Below are positions 25,773 through 38,622 of a stretch of 64,000 nucleotides of DNA, in pieces. Source of the stretch: Eopsaltria australis (lineage: Eukaryota; Chordata; Aves; Passeriformes; Petroicidae); assembly GCA_034509425.1 (NCBI GenBank), contig JAVTVJ010000072.1, forward strand, positions 2,232,001 to 2,296,000. Direction: 5' to 3'. A program made the translations under genes and the position numbers. The notes beneath the pieces are model-generated. The model was given only the letters and a program-made list of their open reading frames with translations, was not told the origin of the DNA and ran no database searches. Each line of letters opens with the position of its first letter. Position 1 is the stretch's first letter.

Positions 25773-25789
25773 TAACATACTGTATGTTA
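25773..25789. repeat. 17-bp palindrome (8-bp arms)
   Basis: TAACATAC and GTATGTTA are perfect reverse complements around one T. It is AT-rich and intergenic. It is short enough to be coincidence. Confidence 0.75.
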
Positions 25790-26347
25790 ATCCCTGAGAG
25801 CACCTGTCGGTTGTTGGTCTCTTGCAGGTGGTACTGAAAGTGCAAATTCAAGTGCTCAGCTGTAGCACAGGTTGCTTTTCAGATACCAAACCTGAGTGCT
25901 AAATCCTCAAAACCCTGGGTTGGCAGTAAACAGAAATTAACAGTTAAACCATTCACTCCAGTATACCAATTTGAAATCTATCCTGATACCTTTGCCACAG
26001 ACAGCCAAAAGATTGTCTTCCTGCCTTCCAAAGAAATGAGTTCAGCTTGTATTCTGGTCATCCTAAAGCCATTACAAAATTGGTGCCTATGAATTGCACA
26101 GCACTGATGCACTTGTGGATTAAAATCCTCTTCATATTCCCAGGACCAGGCAGGTGTATCAGCAGGTGCATATTCCTCCAGCTCTGACCTAGGAGGCTAG
26201 CTGGCAATGCAATCTGGCCAGCACAGAAGTACAAAGAGCAGGCTGTGTGGGAAAATCCTTCTTTCACACATCTGTCCTAACCTCTGTCAGGCCCTGCAGA
26301 TGGGAACTGGCAGTGCTGATCTGGGTGCCAGTTTTCAGTCAACTGAA

Positions 26348-26353
26348 TTTATT
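26348..26353 (-). terminator. ANKRD33B: Candidate poly(A) signal for ANKRD33B
   Basis: TTTATT on the + strand is AATAAA on the minus strand, and it is the first canonical hexamer I find downstream of the ANKRD33B stop. ATTAAA variants occur earlier, near 27502 and 27385. No strong GT-rich downstream element is obvious at any of them, so the true 3' end is unsettled. Confidence 0.3.
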
Positions 26354-27943
26354 TCTCCCATGGCATGCACAGTTTCATAACAAATTCAGTGAGACTGTGG
26401 CCAGCCTTTGTGCTGTGGGACTAAAGGATAGAAAAGTTTTCCCTCTCTTTGAGGGGAGAAGCTGGTGACAGCAGCAGCTGGGGTTTGCCTGGGCTCCAGC
26501 ACAGCAGCACCTTCAGGAGGACACACTGCAGCACATTTCAGTTCAAATGTGTGCAAAGCCTGAGCAAAACCTTACCCTGAGCATGTGCTCTATGCTGTTT
26601 GCATTGGACCTCTACCTTATGAGTGTGGTCTTTCTTCAGCAAGCAGCAGGTTTACAGCCCTTCCATGTCAGAATTTGCCAGGGCTTGGCTTGCTCTTCAG
26701 GCTGACTTCTGGTACAACCAGGGGAACCCTTAACGTGGAGCACAAGGACCTGCAGCAACCCGTGGGAGCTGCCACTTGGAGATGCACTTCCATCCTAGGG
26801 AAGCTTTTCTCCCAGTGTGGAGACAGGGGTGAGGTACTGCCCTCTTTGGGCACCCAGAGGTGTAGTGCCAAAGCTTACAGTGACATCTGGTCACATCAGT
26901 GGCTGAGCTGCCTGGTGCTGCACCTCTGACTGCGTATTCACGGCGTGGAGCTGCACTTGACACCTGGGAAAGCTGCATAAGATTCTTGTCCTGGCTATAA
27001 TCTGGAAAGGTTCACAATAAACCTGGTGAGTTTTTAAAAAAGAAACTTAAATGTCAACCTAAAAAATATCCAATGTGCTTCACCATCTCCCTTATTTCAC
27101 AGTTAAAAGCAATGACAAAAAATTCCCTGAGACTAAAGAGGAGACAACAGATAATGTATAAAGGGAAATCTAGTGGGAGAGGCAAACCTTAGGTGATGGT
27201 GGCAATCAAAAATTTTCTCATTTTCTATGTTTCTTCAAAGACATCAGTCCCTGCACCTGATTTATACTTGCAGTTGTGAATACCTCAGGTGCAGAGATAT
27301 TTTATATTAAGCCCTTTTTAGACTCAACAGAGCAAACAATAGCATTAAGAACTGCATCCATATAGACTGTATAGTCCTGTAGAGTTTAATACCTGTACTT
27401 AAAATCTGTTTACTGGAATAGAAATAAAGTGCTTAGTACATCCAAAACAATTGTAGACCTGGATTTTCACTGCCAACCAACACTGTGGTAAATTTTAAAC
27501 TTTTAATTATTACTATAAACCTTTGCAATATGTCTACCTAAGGAAGGAAAGGGAGGAATGTCTAGTGTCAAAACCACAACTCCTTAATTTTGTCCATTAC
27601 AAAATGAACAAACACAAATACGATCCTTTCACACGTTTTTCAAGCTATTTCAGTCATTCACCAGGAGCTGGAAAGACAGGAATCCACAAGAGGACTGCAC
27701 CACTTAGAACTTCCCGTCAACAGCAGACGGGTAAACTTAGCAAGTCTTCCAGCTCAAAATACCTTCCTGCTCCACCATCAGATGTGCTGTGGCACAGCCC
27801 TTGCTGTATTTCTGCTCCTTGAAGGCTGTGACTCAGTATTCCAGCTCCATGAGCAGTGGGCATGCACGGAGGCATTCAGTCTGTTACCTTGCTAGCATAA
27901 CAAGACCAGCGGCTCAAGAACCTTCTCAGCAGCTGCCTTTAAA
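26354..27943 (-). other. ANKRD33B: Probable ANKRD33B 3' untranslated region
   Basis: This is the sequence downstream of the stop at 27944-27946 in the direction of transcription. It is free of recognised repeats. It contains a GC-richer stretch at about 26460-26930, which is open in more than one frame but unlike any protein family I recognise. Assignment as 3'UTR rests on position only, and its end is uncertain because no hexamer is clearly best. Confidence 0.45.
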
Positions 27944-28794
27944 TCAGGTCCTGCTTTGGGCAGGAGACACCTGCCTGGGCTTTTGAGCATCTGCTACTCT
28001 ATTCTTCTCCTGTTCCTCTGCCTTCTTCCGCTCCTCTTTTAGCTCCTTGTACCTCCATTTGGGAATCTGCAAATAGGGGTCATCCTTTGCACTGCTCCGC
28101 CTTCTCGCCTTTTCTGGCTGGAAGGTGGGTGGAGGAGCCTTGCTGACACGGACTTTGGGGATGACAAATCCCGGCCGGACGCTGCTCCGTCGAAGCAGGT
28201 GGAGTGGCAGGAGGCTTGCTTTCCTCGTGGCTACTGTGCTCACCTGGGACATGGCAATGCTGATGGGCTGCAGGCTGGCTCGCCGCTCCTTCTTCTTGGT
28301 GATCACCGTGACTCTGGAGTTCTGGAAGAGCTTCTCGTAGCTGCTAACGTGATCTTTGTCTTGAGATCGGATCTCCTCTGCTCTCTGCTTCCTGAGGATT
28401 TCCTGCACAGCCAGTCTGCGTTTCCCCACACAAGGTGGGCTGCCTGGGCACACAGTCCTACATGCCAGAGCGATGAAGGGACTTCCCAAGCTTGTTGTCA
28501 CCTTCACCATGTGGTCAAGGACCCCGTCCTCTTCTGGGCCATAGAAAGACCGGAATGAGACAGCTGCTCTTATACACTCAGAAATCTTCTGCAAACAGCT
28601 TTTTGGCTCTGCAGCCTTGGCAAGAAGTTCCTTCATTTTTGGCCATTCTGGTTTATATTGATCAGAAAACTGTTCTGGGCATGGCCTGTCCATCAGCTTC
28701 TGCATGATGAAGGCAGACTCTGATCTTCCTGTGAAACAAGCCCATTCCCATGAAGTCAGGCCACGGCTTGGGTCAGTTGCATGAACATTTGCCC
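27944..28794 (-). CDS. ANKRD33B: ANKRD33B, terminal coding exon (fourth ankyrin repeat and C-terminal region)
   Basis: ANKRD33B is a paralogue of ANKRD33 (PANKY), a photoreceptor ankyrin protein reported to repress CRX-driven transcription; its own function is little known. The exon supplies two bases of a split Gly codon and 282 residues, ending TGA. It begins with an ankyrin repeat (ANVHATDPSRGLTSWEWACF), then MDRPCPEQF. Blocks conserved with human ANKRD33B follow: GVLDHMV..TTSL, VGKRRLAVQEIL, RKASLLPL, SVRPG, RVSKAP.PTFQPE, and a charged helical end with LQIPKWRYKE. The acceptor is TTTTTCTTCTGAG in transcription sense. The phase matches the exon at 35614-35754. An internal Met at 28705 is not the start. 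Several R-R-x-S type sites lie in the middle part. Confidence 0.97.
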
Positions 28795-31700
28795 CTCAGA
28801 AGAAAAAGAAAAACAATTAGTGTTAATTAATTAAACCACCCACACTACTCTTGCTGTGATCAGAGGGGAGTCAGGCAGATCCCCACAAGAAAATGTCACA
28901 TAAAACACACAATAACATTTGTGTCAAAATGAACGTGCAATAAGAACGGATGGGGTTCCTGACTTAATGAACTCCTTATTTATTTAAAACAAGGTAAAAG
29001 ACATTAAGACTGTATATACAAAATTCTCTTAAAATTACAAATAATGAAATAATGAAATCCACCTGCATTTAATCTTGACTGCCATTTTAATATCCATTCA
29101 CTTGAGCTCACAAGAAAAGGGTTACAGATGTAAAAAGAAACAATTCTCTACACAGAAATCCTTCCCCATATAGAATAGTGAACTTTGCACCAGTCACTGC
29201 CACTTAGAAGAAAGGTCTTGGGCTAATGATCACAAGTTCCATGAAAATCTCTACTCACTGCTCACTAGGGGTAAAAACAGAAAATAAAATATAATGGATT
29301 TCTAAAACAAAACCCATTAAAAATGGCAAAAATCAGAAAGTAATAAAAGGGGAAATAGAGAAAACAACAAATGTGCAATTCATGCTCTCTTATGTCTGAA
29401 AGGACCTTGTAGAATTAGGAAATGCTGAGAAGATGGTAACAAGGGTGATCAAAAATAAGGAAAGTGTCCATAAATGTCAGAGAGTGGATAATGGGTGAGA
29501 TGGACCTTCAGTGTGAGCCCAGAGCAGCTGTTCTCATCTACCTGAGATTACCAGCCCTAAGGAAATGGAGTAATTGTTAGCAAAAACACTCTGTTATTGC
29601 CAAGTGGACCAGCCGTAAGAGGCAGCTGGGATACAGGCTACACAGCAGAGGCTTAGACATTTGAAGTGTTAGGTCCTGGAAGGAAATGATTTCAAGTGGC
29701 CTATCCTCCTCCCATTCCCAATTTATGATCTTTATCTCTCTAATTCTGACATCTGTCCCCATCACCATTCTTTTTTTTCATATATTTCGCCATCCTTTTC
29801 CATCTTTGTGTTTCTTTTGATCTCTCCATCTTCCTGTAAGACCCCACACATTGTCTTTTGCCCTTGTTCCTCACTCTTTCGTTTTCAAAAGTGTTCTTTA
29901 TTTTTTTCTTTTCACTCTTCTCCTCCAGGGCACTTGGATGTCTGAAGAGAGGATACAAGAGTAACAGGAGAAGCAGGCACTCTAGTCTGCTCTATGGTAC
30001 CCTTTACAACTTCTTTAGTATCATATCCACATTCCTTGGATACCAGAAAATTGCAGGGAAGTCCTCCCATGATATTAGGGTGGCACTGTGGGCATTTGTC
30101 AATGGGGGTGTCATGTGCCCAGTCCTGCTCACAGAGAAGAGCTCTGCAAAGGACAGAGGAAGCTCAGTTCAAAGTGCCCCCGTGGAAGAATTGCAGCAGA
30201 ACAACAAGCAGCAGGAAGTAGTTCTGGAAGCTGAAGTTAGCAGGACACTCTGCAAATACCCAGCAGATTACAGCTGGTGAACGCTAAAGGATACAAAAGA
30301 CCTGTCCAAAAACTGGCTTGATGGCACCAGTTAGAAAGAATCTCAGAGATGTGTCAAGGACTTGACAATTGGCACCGTGTCCTGTGCTTCGCATCCAAGT
30401 GATCCTGGGCACACCAGCTGGGCACATGCATCTTGCTGTTTTACAGGATATGGGTATGAAGGTGAATGAATTAAATCAATAGGAGAATGAGTGAATACTC
30501 TCTGGTGTCAGGCAGACAAGTTCTGAAGCTGAAAATCCTTTGGTTTATATTCTGCCTTTGAACTTGGACTGATCTCAGAGGGAGCTTTGCGCGCTCCAGT
30601 CTGCAGACTGTTCAGCAGATCTGCACCACGTTCCCTGGGACAGCCATGGGCACTTTGCCCAGCTGCCTTCAGCAAACTGAGCTCTGTAACATTCAGTCAT
30701 GGTTTACTCACATCTCTGGCCCTGCAGATAATTTCTGGGTTTCTTGAAAGAGTTTAAAGCTGGGATACAAAGAACATTCGATTTATTGAAGGGCTTCTTT
30801 AGCAGATGAAGGACCATTTTCAGACAGCCAACACAAAACTGACCTACACAGATCCTGTCACAAAAGTGACAGTCTGTCCTATTGCTTTTCAAGGAGATCT
30901 CTAGAGACCTGAGGAAGAGGCCAGAGAATACCATTATAGTTGTTTTTTTCAGGGTGGTTTACCTTTGGAGACAGCATTTCAAACTAAAATAAGGAGGACT
31001 TGATATAAGGAAAAGCAACCACAAACCAGTTTGTGATGGGTTCAGTATAACCCTTCCCACAAAGGATGTTGTGTCATTACAGGAAAATAAAGGCAAGAAG
31101 AGAGCACAGGCAAAGTGATAAAAACCTCATCTTTAATTCTATTAAGTTAATTCCTAAGTCTCTGAGAAAATCCGTAAAGAGAGGATGCTGGAGACACAGT
31201 CAAGAATGGCTGTGGAAGGAGACACCCTAAGCAAAATTGCTGATCACAGTTTTAGTGTAATTTAAGTGAAATTTGCAGAAAGGACTGCTCAGAGAGAGAG
31301 CACCAGGGCACTGCAGGGAATCAAGCAGGGGGCCCAGACTGTAAGGCAGAAGGGAGCCAAAGAGGAGGAAGAGTCAATCAAACCAAAGAGTTCATGAGCT
31401 GTGGATTTGAAGAAAGGATTGCAAGATCTCAGAGGCAGAAAGATCTGATGAAATTCATGACTGCAGAAATTAGAGAAAAATCAGTGAGGGGGGGGAAAAA
31501 GGCATACAAATACATGCCCTCCCCATACATGCCCACGTGTCTTTGAACCTCCCTACCCAAGCTTCCTGTCTTTGAATCTCTGTCATCTCAGGCTGGCCTC
31601 TTTCCCAGGCCCCTTCTTAACACTTGCCTGAGTCAGAACTCCTTCCCGCAAGAGCTGACTGTGACTGTGGCAAACTATGTGAAAGTTGTTTCCTTGATGT

Positions 31701-34700
31701 AGATGTGACAGACTAGGAATTAATACAGGAAGAACAGCAGCTAAAGGAATTGTCTTCAAATACAAAATTTAATTTTCAGCTTCTAAACAAGCAAGAGGTA
31801 TAGACAGCTGCTTACTACTGTCTTCACAAAAAAGTCATTGCAGTTCTGATATGGTGCAGCTGTGAGACCTTGGAGCAGAGTCGTGCAAAAAGAGCAGTGT
31901 GAGGGAGTGCTCCCTGGGGGCTCCTCGCCTTTGCTCGGGGCTGTACTCAGCTCTGGTCCTTGTCTGGGCTATGGCTGTGCCTGGCCATGTGCCCTGCTGG
32001 TCTGGACCCTGACACACAGACTTAATTTCTTGTTTGACCTCAGACCCACCTTGTCTCTCTGAACTTGCCCTTGTCATCATGGACCTGCCTGGCAATCACT
32101 GCAGTGCTGGCTGATCCAGGTTATTGTCACCAGCCCCGTCACATTCCTTAAAGGAGCACCTTTGTTGATGAGGCTGGTGCTGAGACCTTGCTGTCACCCT
32201 TGGCTCACCCCGCTTTGAGAAGTCCACTCTTTCTGACACATGGGGCCCCAGGTGTTTTGGAAACTACATATCAGAAAACAATACTACTGAGTATTGAAAT
32301 CCCAACCTTTCAACAGAAATCGATGCTGACTTTGTACCTTGTATCACAAAATCTCTTCTAACGCATGATTTACCATAGTTTTATTGATTTTCTGCACAAA
32401 TCAGGAGACATTCCTGAACAAACTTGTCATTCAGCAGAATGCCTTATCTGGAATAGACATAAGTAGTCATGTCCCTTTGTAAATGTGATATTGAACTAAT
32501 TGTCATTTCAGTGTAAGTATAGCCTACAAGTTTTCTTTCAGGAATGCTGCACTTGCCGCTTGCCTTGCTTTTCCGAAAAGTTTCCCTGAAGATAATTTTC
32601 AGTGCAATTAATTTGAATACACACGCTGCTTTAGGTTATAAATATCCTCTTTTATTAAGACTTCATGCCATTCTGAGATGGAGAACTGGCATCTTCAGTT
32701 TAAAGCCAGGGGCTGAGGAGGCTCAGGTCTGTTGCCAGCCCATTTTATGGGTGGTGTTTAAAGCCCAGCCTCCAAACCCAGGGCCACTCCGGCAGTTTAC
32801 TGAAGCAGCACTGAGTTTACACTGGAGATTACAGCAGGGCTTGACACGTGAATGACAACCAGCGTTTCTGGCTGGCTCTGCTGGCGAGCGCTGGCAGCGG
32901 CGCGGTGCTGGCAGCGCGGCAGCCTGTGACAAAGTGCCGAGGGGAGACCGGGCCCCCCCCTGCACCCGCTGTGTGCTCACAAACTGCAAATTCACATGTT
33001 CCAAAGACTCCCTCTCAAAAAGCAACATTATGGCCAAGTGTCTCAGAGTGCCTTAATCTTGTAGTGATTGACCTTGGCCCCCCTCCACGAACTCAAATTT
33101 CAGAAAGAGCAGTCACTTTGGCAATCCAGCTCCGACCATCTGTCACACATTGCTGTTACCTCTTTCCCCATCTGACTGTGCTAAATCCATGCTAAGGCAG
33201 CCAGGAAGGTGAGTTATTTTGCTTTGCTGACCTCCTGCATTGCCATAAGTAGCTGGCCATCAGCAGAGGTCTTACCCAAGCCACTGAACAGATACTGGAT
33301 TTAAAAACCTCCTGGCTGTAACTCTTTTCTAAACACATATAACTGCTTTGTAGCTGTGCAAGTAGACCAACAGCTGATTGTGGGTGTTTCCCCTCTATGT
33401 TGCCATGCATTTTTACATTTTAATATCAAATTTTGCTGTTTTATTTGTGAAATTGATTTTTTTTCACCAAATCTTTTAATAACAACTTCTTTTACCTTCC
33501 TCAGCTCGCTAACACTGGATTGTCAGTACCCGCTCAGTGTCCCTTAAGTCTCAAACTACTTCTAAATCCATTCTGAATGAGCATTTCCCTTTGTCCCTCC
33601 CTCCATTTCACCTGACTGTGCAGTGCTAAAAAATCCTCAGATATTAAAATGGGTGCAGGAAATTTACTGCACTTCCTTCGTGGTCCCTATTTTGAGCTGA
33701 AAATGTCAGGAACTGCAAGTACTCACTGAAACTGCAATTTAGAAAATCAAAAGTATAGTAACTCTCCAGATCTTTAGTCAGTGGATGATCTTTGGTATCC
33801 TCACCACCTCTGATGCAAAAAGAGGCTGATAAAACTTTCTGTAGGCAAACTCAAGATGGAGGCTAAGAGAGCCATTTTCTGGCTGGCTAAAGGTTTTTTA
33901 TCCCCAGTATTCTGTTTTCTTATGAATATGGAAACAAGAAGTGGCTATTCAGATGCCAGAGGCAGCAACCACAGCAGTGAACTTTGATATTAATATTTTT
34001 AGTATAAGAATCAGAATAACAAGTACTGAGTTATTTACATAGCTGAAAGGTTGTGAAAGCTTCTAGTGACCCAAAGAGAAGAACAAGCTTCCCTCAGATC
34101 TCTAGTGATGATTATAGGTCATGACACCATAAGGCAAATTTGACAAGTCAGAAAATCATAGGACTGAAGTTTCATTTCAAGTGATGATCTATAACACTCG
34201 CTGGAAAAATTCTGAGCTAGCATCTGCATGAAGTATGTGTGAATCCAGAAAGTGCATCTGCTTCTAGCAGTGTTTGAGCTCTGACAGTAGTTTCATAATT
34301 TTTTGTCATAAAAATTTAAAATGAATGATCCAATTCATAAGCCTTTGTTCCACTGTAAGAGACTACAGAACCAAGCAGAAAATAACACACCAGTTACCAC
34401 ATCCTGTTTCCGTGTCATATCAATGTCTAGAAACTGGATATTATGAAATGGAGGATAGGATAGTAATATCACTATGCTTGATAAAAGCCTGTGACTTAAA
34501 ATATTCTGATTATGAGGGGTTAGACTCTTGTGACAGCAAAATCACTGAAATTAACTCCTTATTCAAGGCCTCTCTCAATGAAATGGAGCTGTAGGACTGT
34601 TGATCTAGGAAGTAATAATATTCACATGCCATTTGTTATTATTTACATAGTATTTAATTTGTGTCACATACTTGCAACTGAAAAACAAGAATATATACTA

Positions 34701-35613
34701 ATATAAGCTAGGTATTTAATTATTAAAGCTAGGTATTTAATTATTATCTAACAATTTATATACAAAAATGTACAAAAACCCATACAATATTGTGGCTGAA
34801 AGATACTGTGTGTTAGGAGTGCTCTTGTAGAGGCTGTTGCCCCTCAAGGGACCTCCTGTGTCTCCTCTCCAGGACCCCTTCACCTTGCAATGCAATACAG
34901 CTGGAAATTCAACTGCAGACAAGAGCCAAGAGAAAGAAACATAATTCCTGTTCTCAGATGTGAAGAGAGACAGGTGGGCAGAGACCTGCTCACTCCCTGT
35001 GCCACGGCTCCCTCCTTAGAGCTGACACGGACCTGATGGTGCCCTGCTGCCCATAAACCTGGAGACCAAATTCAGAGCTGTAGAGACATTAACAAAAAAT
35101 CTAAGTCACCAAATTTCTTACCAGTGTTCCCTGTGGGATGTGGCCTCTGCACCAACACTCCTGACAGGAGCCAGAGGCCCCAGAGCTTTCCAGTCCCTGC
35201 CATAGTTCAAGGCAGAAATGGAGGTCTGGCTGTGGCCCCACCCTTGTGGTCACACACCCCTGTCACACACAGAGACGGCAGCAAGTGACCTGTGTGTCTT
35301 TCCCAGCTGTGTCATGGATTTCATTAACTCCCGTTCTACAGATTTTGATGATCCTTCTCCCCAGACTCTCCTGGAAACAGCCAATCTCCCCCTGAGAGCT
35401 GTAGGAGAGCTCCTGGGTGAGTTTGCTCAAGCAAGCTGAGTGCTCCTGCAGCACGTGCCTTCACTGCCTTGACTATGGCTTATTTAAAAGCTGCACCCAA
35501 TTCCACACACTGTACCACAGTTCTCAGAGCAAACATCCCAAGGGCCAATTTTCTTCTTGGCTGTTGTTAGTATTTAGTTATATGGTGACAAAGAAGCAAA
35601 GCACTTTGCATAC
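28795..35613 (-). other. ANKRD33B: ANKRD33B intron between the last two coding exons
   Basis: A 6,819-base intron with a GTATGC donor and a TTCTTCTGAG acceptor on the minus strand. It includes a pyrimidine-rich stretch (29760-29935), a small CpG cluster (32865-32960), a 21-bp tandem duplication (34705-34746) and a GC-rich segment (about 31870-32220) whose texture suggests an unrecognised interspersed repeat. No other gene is supported. Confidence 0.9.
34705..34746. repeat. 21-bp tandem duplication
   Basis: Two exact adjacent copies of a 21-base AT-rich unit that starts AAGCTAGGTATTTAATTATT. It lies inside an ANKRD33B intron. Confidence 0.9.
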
Positions 35614-35754
35614 CTGCCATTATCAAGGCTTTCACACATTCTGTTCGGCCCTGCATTGCAGATTTCATCAGTGCTGTGAATCCAAATGCATTCCTCTTCT
35701 CAATATCAAGCCCAGGAAAATAGTTCAACAAATAGTTTGTAATGGTTATATGCC
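35614..35754 (-). CDS. ANKRD33B: ANKRD33B, internal coding exon (ankyrin repeats 2-3)
   Basis: This 141-base exon encodes 46 whole residues with split Gly codons at both ends (phase 1 to phase 1). It is almost identical to human ANKRD33B over [24 protein letters not shown] and AMQGRTECV. The residues show the ankyrin pattern: the end of one repeat helix ([13 protein letters not shown]), then [21 protein letters not shown] as the start and helices of the next. In transcription sense the acceptor is TTCTTTCTTTAAAG and the donor GCAG|GTATGC. It joins in frame to the exon at 41366-41495 upstream and to 27944-28794 downstream, making ...[13 protein letters not shown] and ...IMAGANVHATD. The + strand frame over the same bases is a shadow. 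Confidence 0.96.
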
Positions 35755-38622
35755 CTTTAAAGAAAGAATAAAACAGAGAAAATATGTCACAGAATGCAGG
35801 TGCTGTCTCAAGGGTAAACCAGAAATTAACTCCTGCAGGTCTGATAACTGGAAAATGCAGATAATTAATAAGATCTCTTTTCTTTGTGCCCTCTTCCATT
35901 CATTGCAGTCATCAGCCTTAGAGTTAAATGGTCCTGACCTGTGACCGAAATGTTGGGATAGGAGGTGGGAAACCTGGGTTCCCACCTTATCTTGAGTTGC
36001 TCTCCTTTCTGAAAGTCATTTTAAGGCAAGCGAATAATTGAAGACCACTCTGTGGTCACTCTGAGGTGGCAAGGGGCCCCAGTTTCTCGACCCAGTGAGA
36101 TGCACTGCAAAGGGAATCCCTACAGCTTATGGAAGGAAGGCCATAAGTCAGGCGCAGCTGACTGCAAAGGTTCAGCTTTTTCCCTCCCCTGGTAAATTTG
36201 AGCCTTATGATCATGGTGCTTCATTAAAAAGTGATGACTGCACATAGTTATTTCAGCCAATACTGCTAGCAAACCATGCCAGACCTGATACAAGAGAAAG
36301 GAATATTTTGTGTAGGATCCCACATTTTTATTTTTCCATCTGACAGTGTAAAGCCACTTGTCTACTCTCCTGCAGTTGGAAAACAGGACTGATGTTCAGT
36401 TTTGGTAGTAATATAAATTATTCAAGTTCTGTTTCAAAAAGCAACTGTGTCTGCCATTCATGTGCCTTGTATGCCAGGATAACTGGTGTCTGCAAGGCTG
36501 TGCTGAGGAGCTGAACACATCTCTGGCTAAATGGTTGGAAGACCAATTAAGACATCAAATCTTTATAATAGGACTATCAGACAAATAGCTAGTGCCATTA
36601 TGACTCATCCAAAACAGTTTTCCCTTCACTTGTCAATCATTTTATGATGCTTTGATGCTCTATAAAATAATGCCGTCTGTCAGGCAGCTGCAACAATCAC
36701 AATTTAATTAGTAGGAGCTGTAAAAATATTCTCTCATCTCACTCTGCAGTCCAGCTGACTATTCTGTAATGCATGTCGTTCAAATTCATCTAGAAATGTT
36801 ACTGAAGCAGATCACAATTCATACAGGACAGTTTTAAAAGTCTGTAGCATCACATCTGGTGTACATTTCATCAGCAGCCACTTTGTACCAACACAGTCCT
36901 CCATTTACTTTGAAAAGCAAGTTAAGAAAATCTTTGCCAATTAATTTGTGCTGCAGGTGTTATTCTTTCTCTCCTATGATTTTTTGACTGTTACCTTTCT
37001 GCATAACTGGAGACTCTCATGAAACCTGAGTAGATGTAGAGATAGTGCAGATCAGATAAGCAACTCCAGAGCCAGAGAAAACCATATAAAAAGCTCCCTG
37101 TACCTTGTGTAGTCCAATGAGAATGAAATATAAAGATTCAGGAAACCACAGAAAGCTGAGTGAAGCAAAAGTGAACTGGGCTCAGGGCAGGATCAAGTGA
37201 TCTGGTCCTGCTTACTCAATACAGAGGTTTCAGCTTTTCTGATTCTATGGCATAAAATCTAATCCTAGAAATGAATCAGTTGCTACTGGGAGAATCTTTG
37301 TGCCCAAATTCTTTTGCAGGACATGCTCTATTTCAATGATGCAGAGCATGTGTCTTCATGAAGGTTTTGGAACAGTTGAAATACTGCTTTTTGACCACAG
37401 AAATCAGAGACAAACTTAAAAAAGCAGAAATAATAAGATGGAAGATTTTTCAGCAGTTGTTACATCACTGAAGATGTTCTTCCCTTTGCCAAAAGTGTAA
37501 TTAAACTAAGAGATGTTTTGCAAGTCTGGGGTGAGCCTAAGAATTAATCCTGAAAGACCTTGCTTAACCAAAACTCTTCAGGTACTAGAAATGGCATCAA
37601 ATGAGACAGAAAAATAGTAAAATTAGAAAGAAGATTAAGAAGTTTCCAGAAGTGATTCCCAGAAGCTTTGTGCCTCAGGGATTCCCGAAAACCACTTCAG
37701 TTTTAATCTGGAGGATCTTCTGTCCTCTTGAGGTTTGCTTCAGATTTCCAGTTCAAACAGATATCAAATTCAAAGCAAAACTCAGAGCTGCCAAGTTTTA
37801 GTTCAAACCCTGTCATCTGCTTTTGATTTAATGCCATGAAATTTGGTTTGGTTCTCCTGCGTCTGTGTGAACAAGTAGCCTGTACCTAAATTGTGAGCTG
37901 GGTGAGCCTCCTGTGATGCAAAATCTGCTATGAAAGCCTGATGCAGCTCTAAAATAAACGAGCCTGGGTTCAGCCTGTTTGGTGATACTGAATTCAAAGC
38001 AGGCTCTTGCTGTTTATAAGCCAGATCTATCTCCTACCAGAACTGGCATGCTAAGGGTTCACTTCTCCCTGCAAGCCACATTTAGAGATCAGCACAGATG
38101 TCTGTAATAGCTTAATTCACTTAATTGCTGCCACAAAGGAAAGGCCTATAATGATGACAACATTACCTAATAATCTATGTAATGCAGGCAGAAGAATAAG
38201 CTGCATAGGAAGGAAGATGTTTTGTCAAATAACATTTCACTCCTGAGCTGTACCTGCAAAACGCTTGTGTTTGGCCTGCGGGTAGAGAATGCTTTCTCAC
38301 AGATGGCTGGAACCAAGGACACCCAGAAGGCTTTATCCTCTGGGTGTTTTAGGTGTTTGTGTTCTCACATCTCTCTTAATAAACAGAAACTGGGATAATT
38401 TCCAATTTTGTGTTCCCAGCTCTACAGCCTTACCCCAAACTGGTGGCTGTAACATAAAACATCTATACTTTGTAAGCAAATACAACTCCCTCTGAAAACC
38501 AGTGCACGCCAATTACTGTACACTAGTGTAGCTATGTCCCCGTCAGCAGCAGAACTGAGAAAAAAAATGTAATTTTCCTTCTTTTCCCTGTTTTTTTTTT
38601 TAAATCACTCTCCTTCCTCCAC

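Larger units (their letters stand above)
11931..26340. other. Intergenic region between convergent DAP and ANKRD33B
   Basis: This is about 14.4 kb between the probable ends of two tail-to-tail genes. I recognise a minus-strand CR1 (12528-12885), a tRNA-Ile/CR1 SINE (14651-14791), short tandem duplications (15963-15986, 16488-16517), palindromes (14383-14405, 25773-25789), a tandem E-box in an alternating purine-pyrimidine tract (23154-23180) and a CCT microsatellite (25116-25147). Open reading frames here are short, lack splice-compatible context and match no family I know. No RNA gene was recognised. Confidence 0.65.

Noticed and set aside
27944..28705. Treating this frame as a complete 253-residue gene starting at the Met at 28705
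   Set aside because: The frame continues upstream without a stop through a conserved ankyrin repeat to an acceptor at 28795. The Met is internal.
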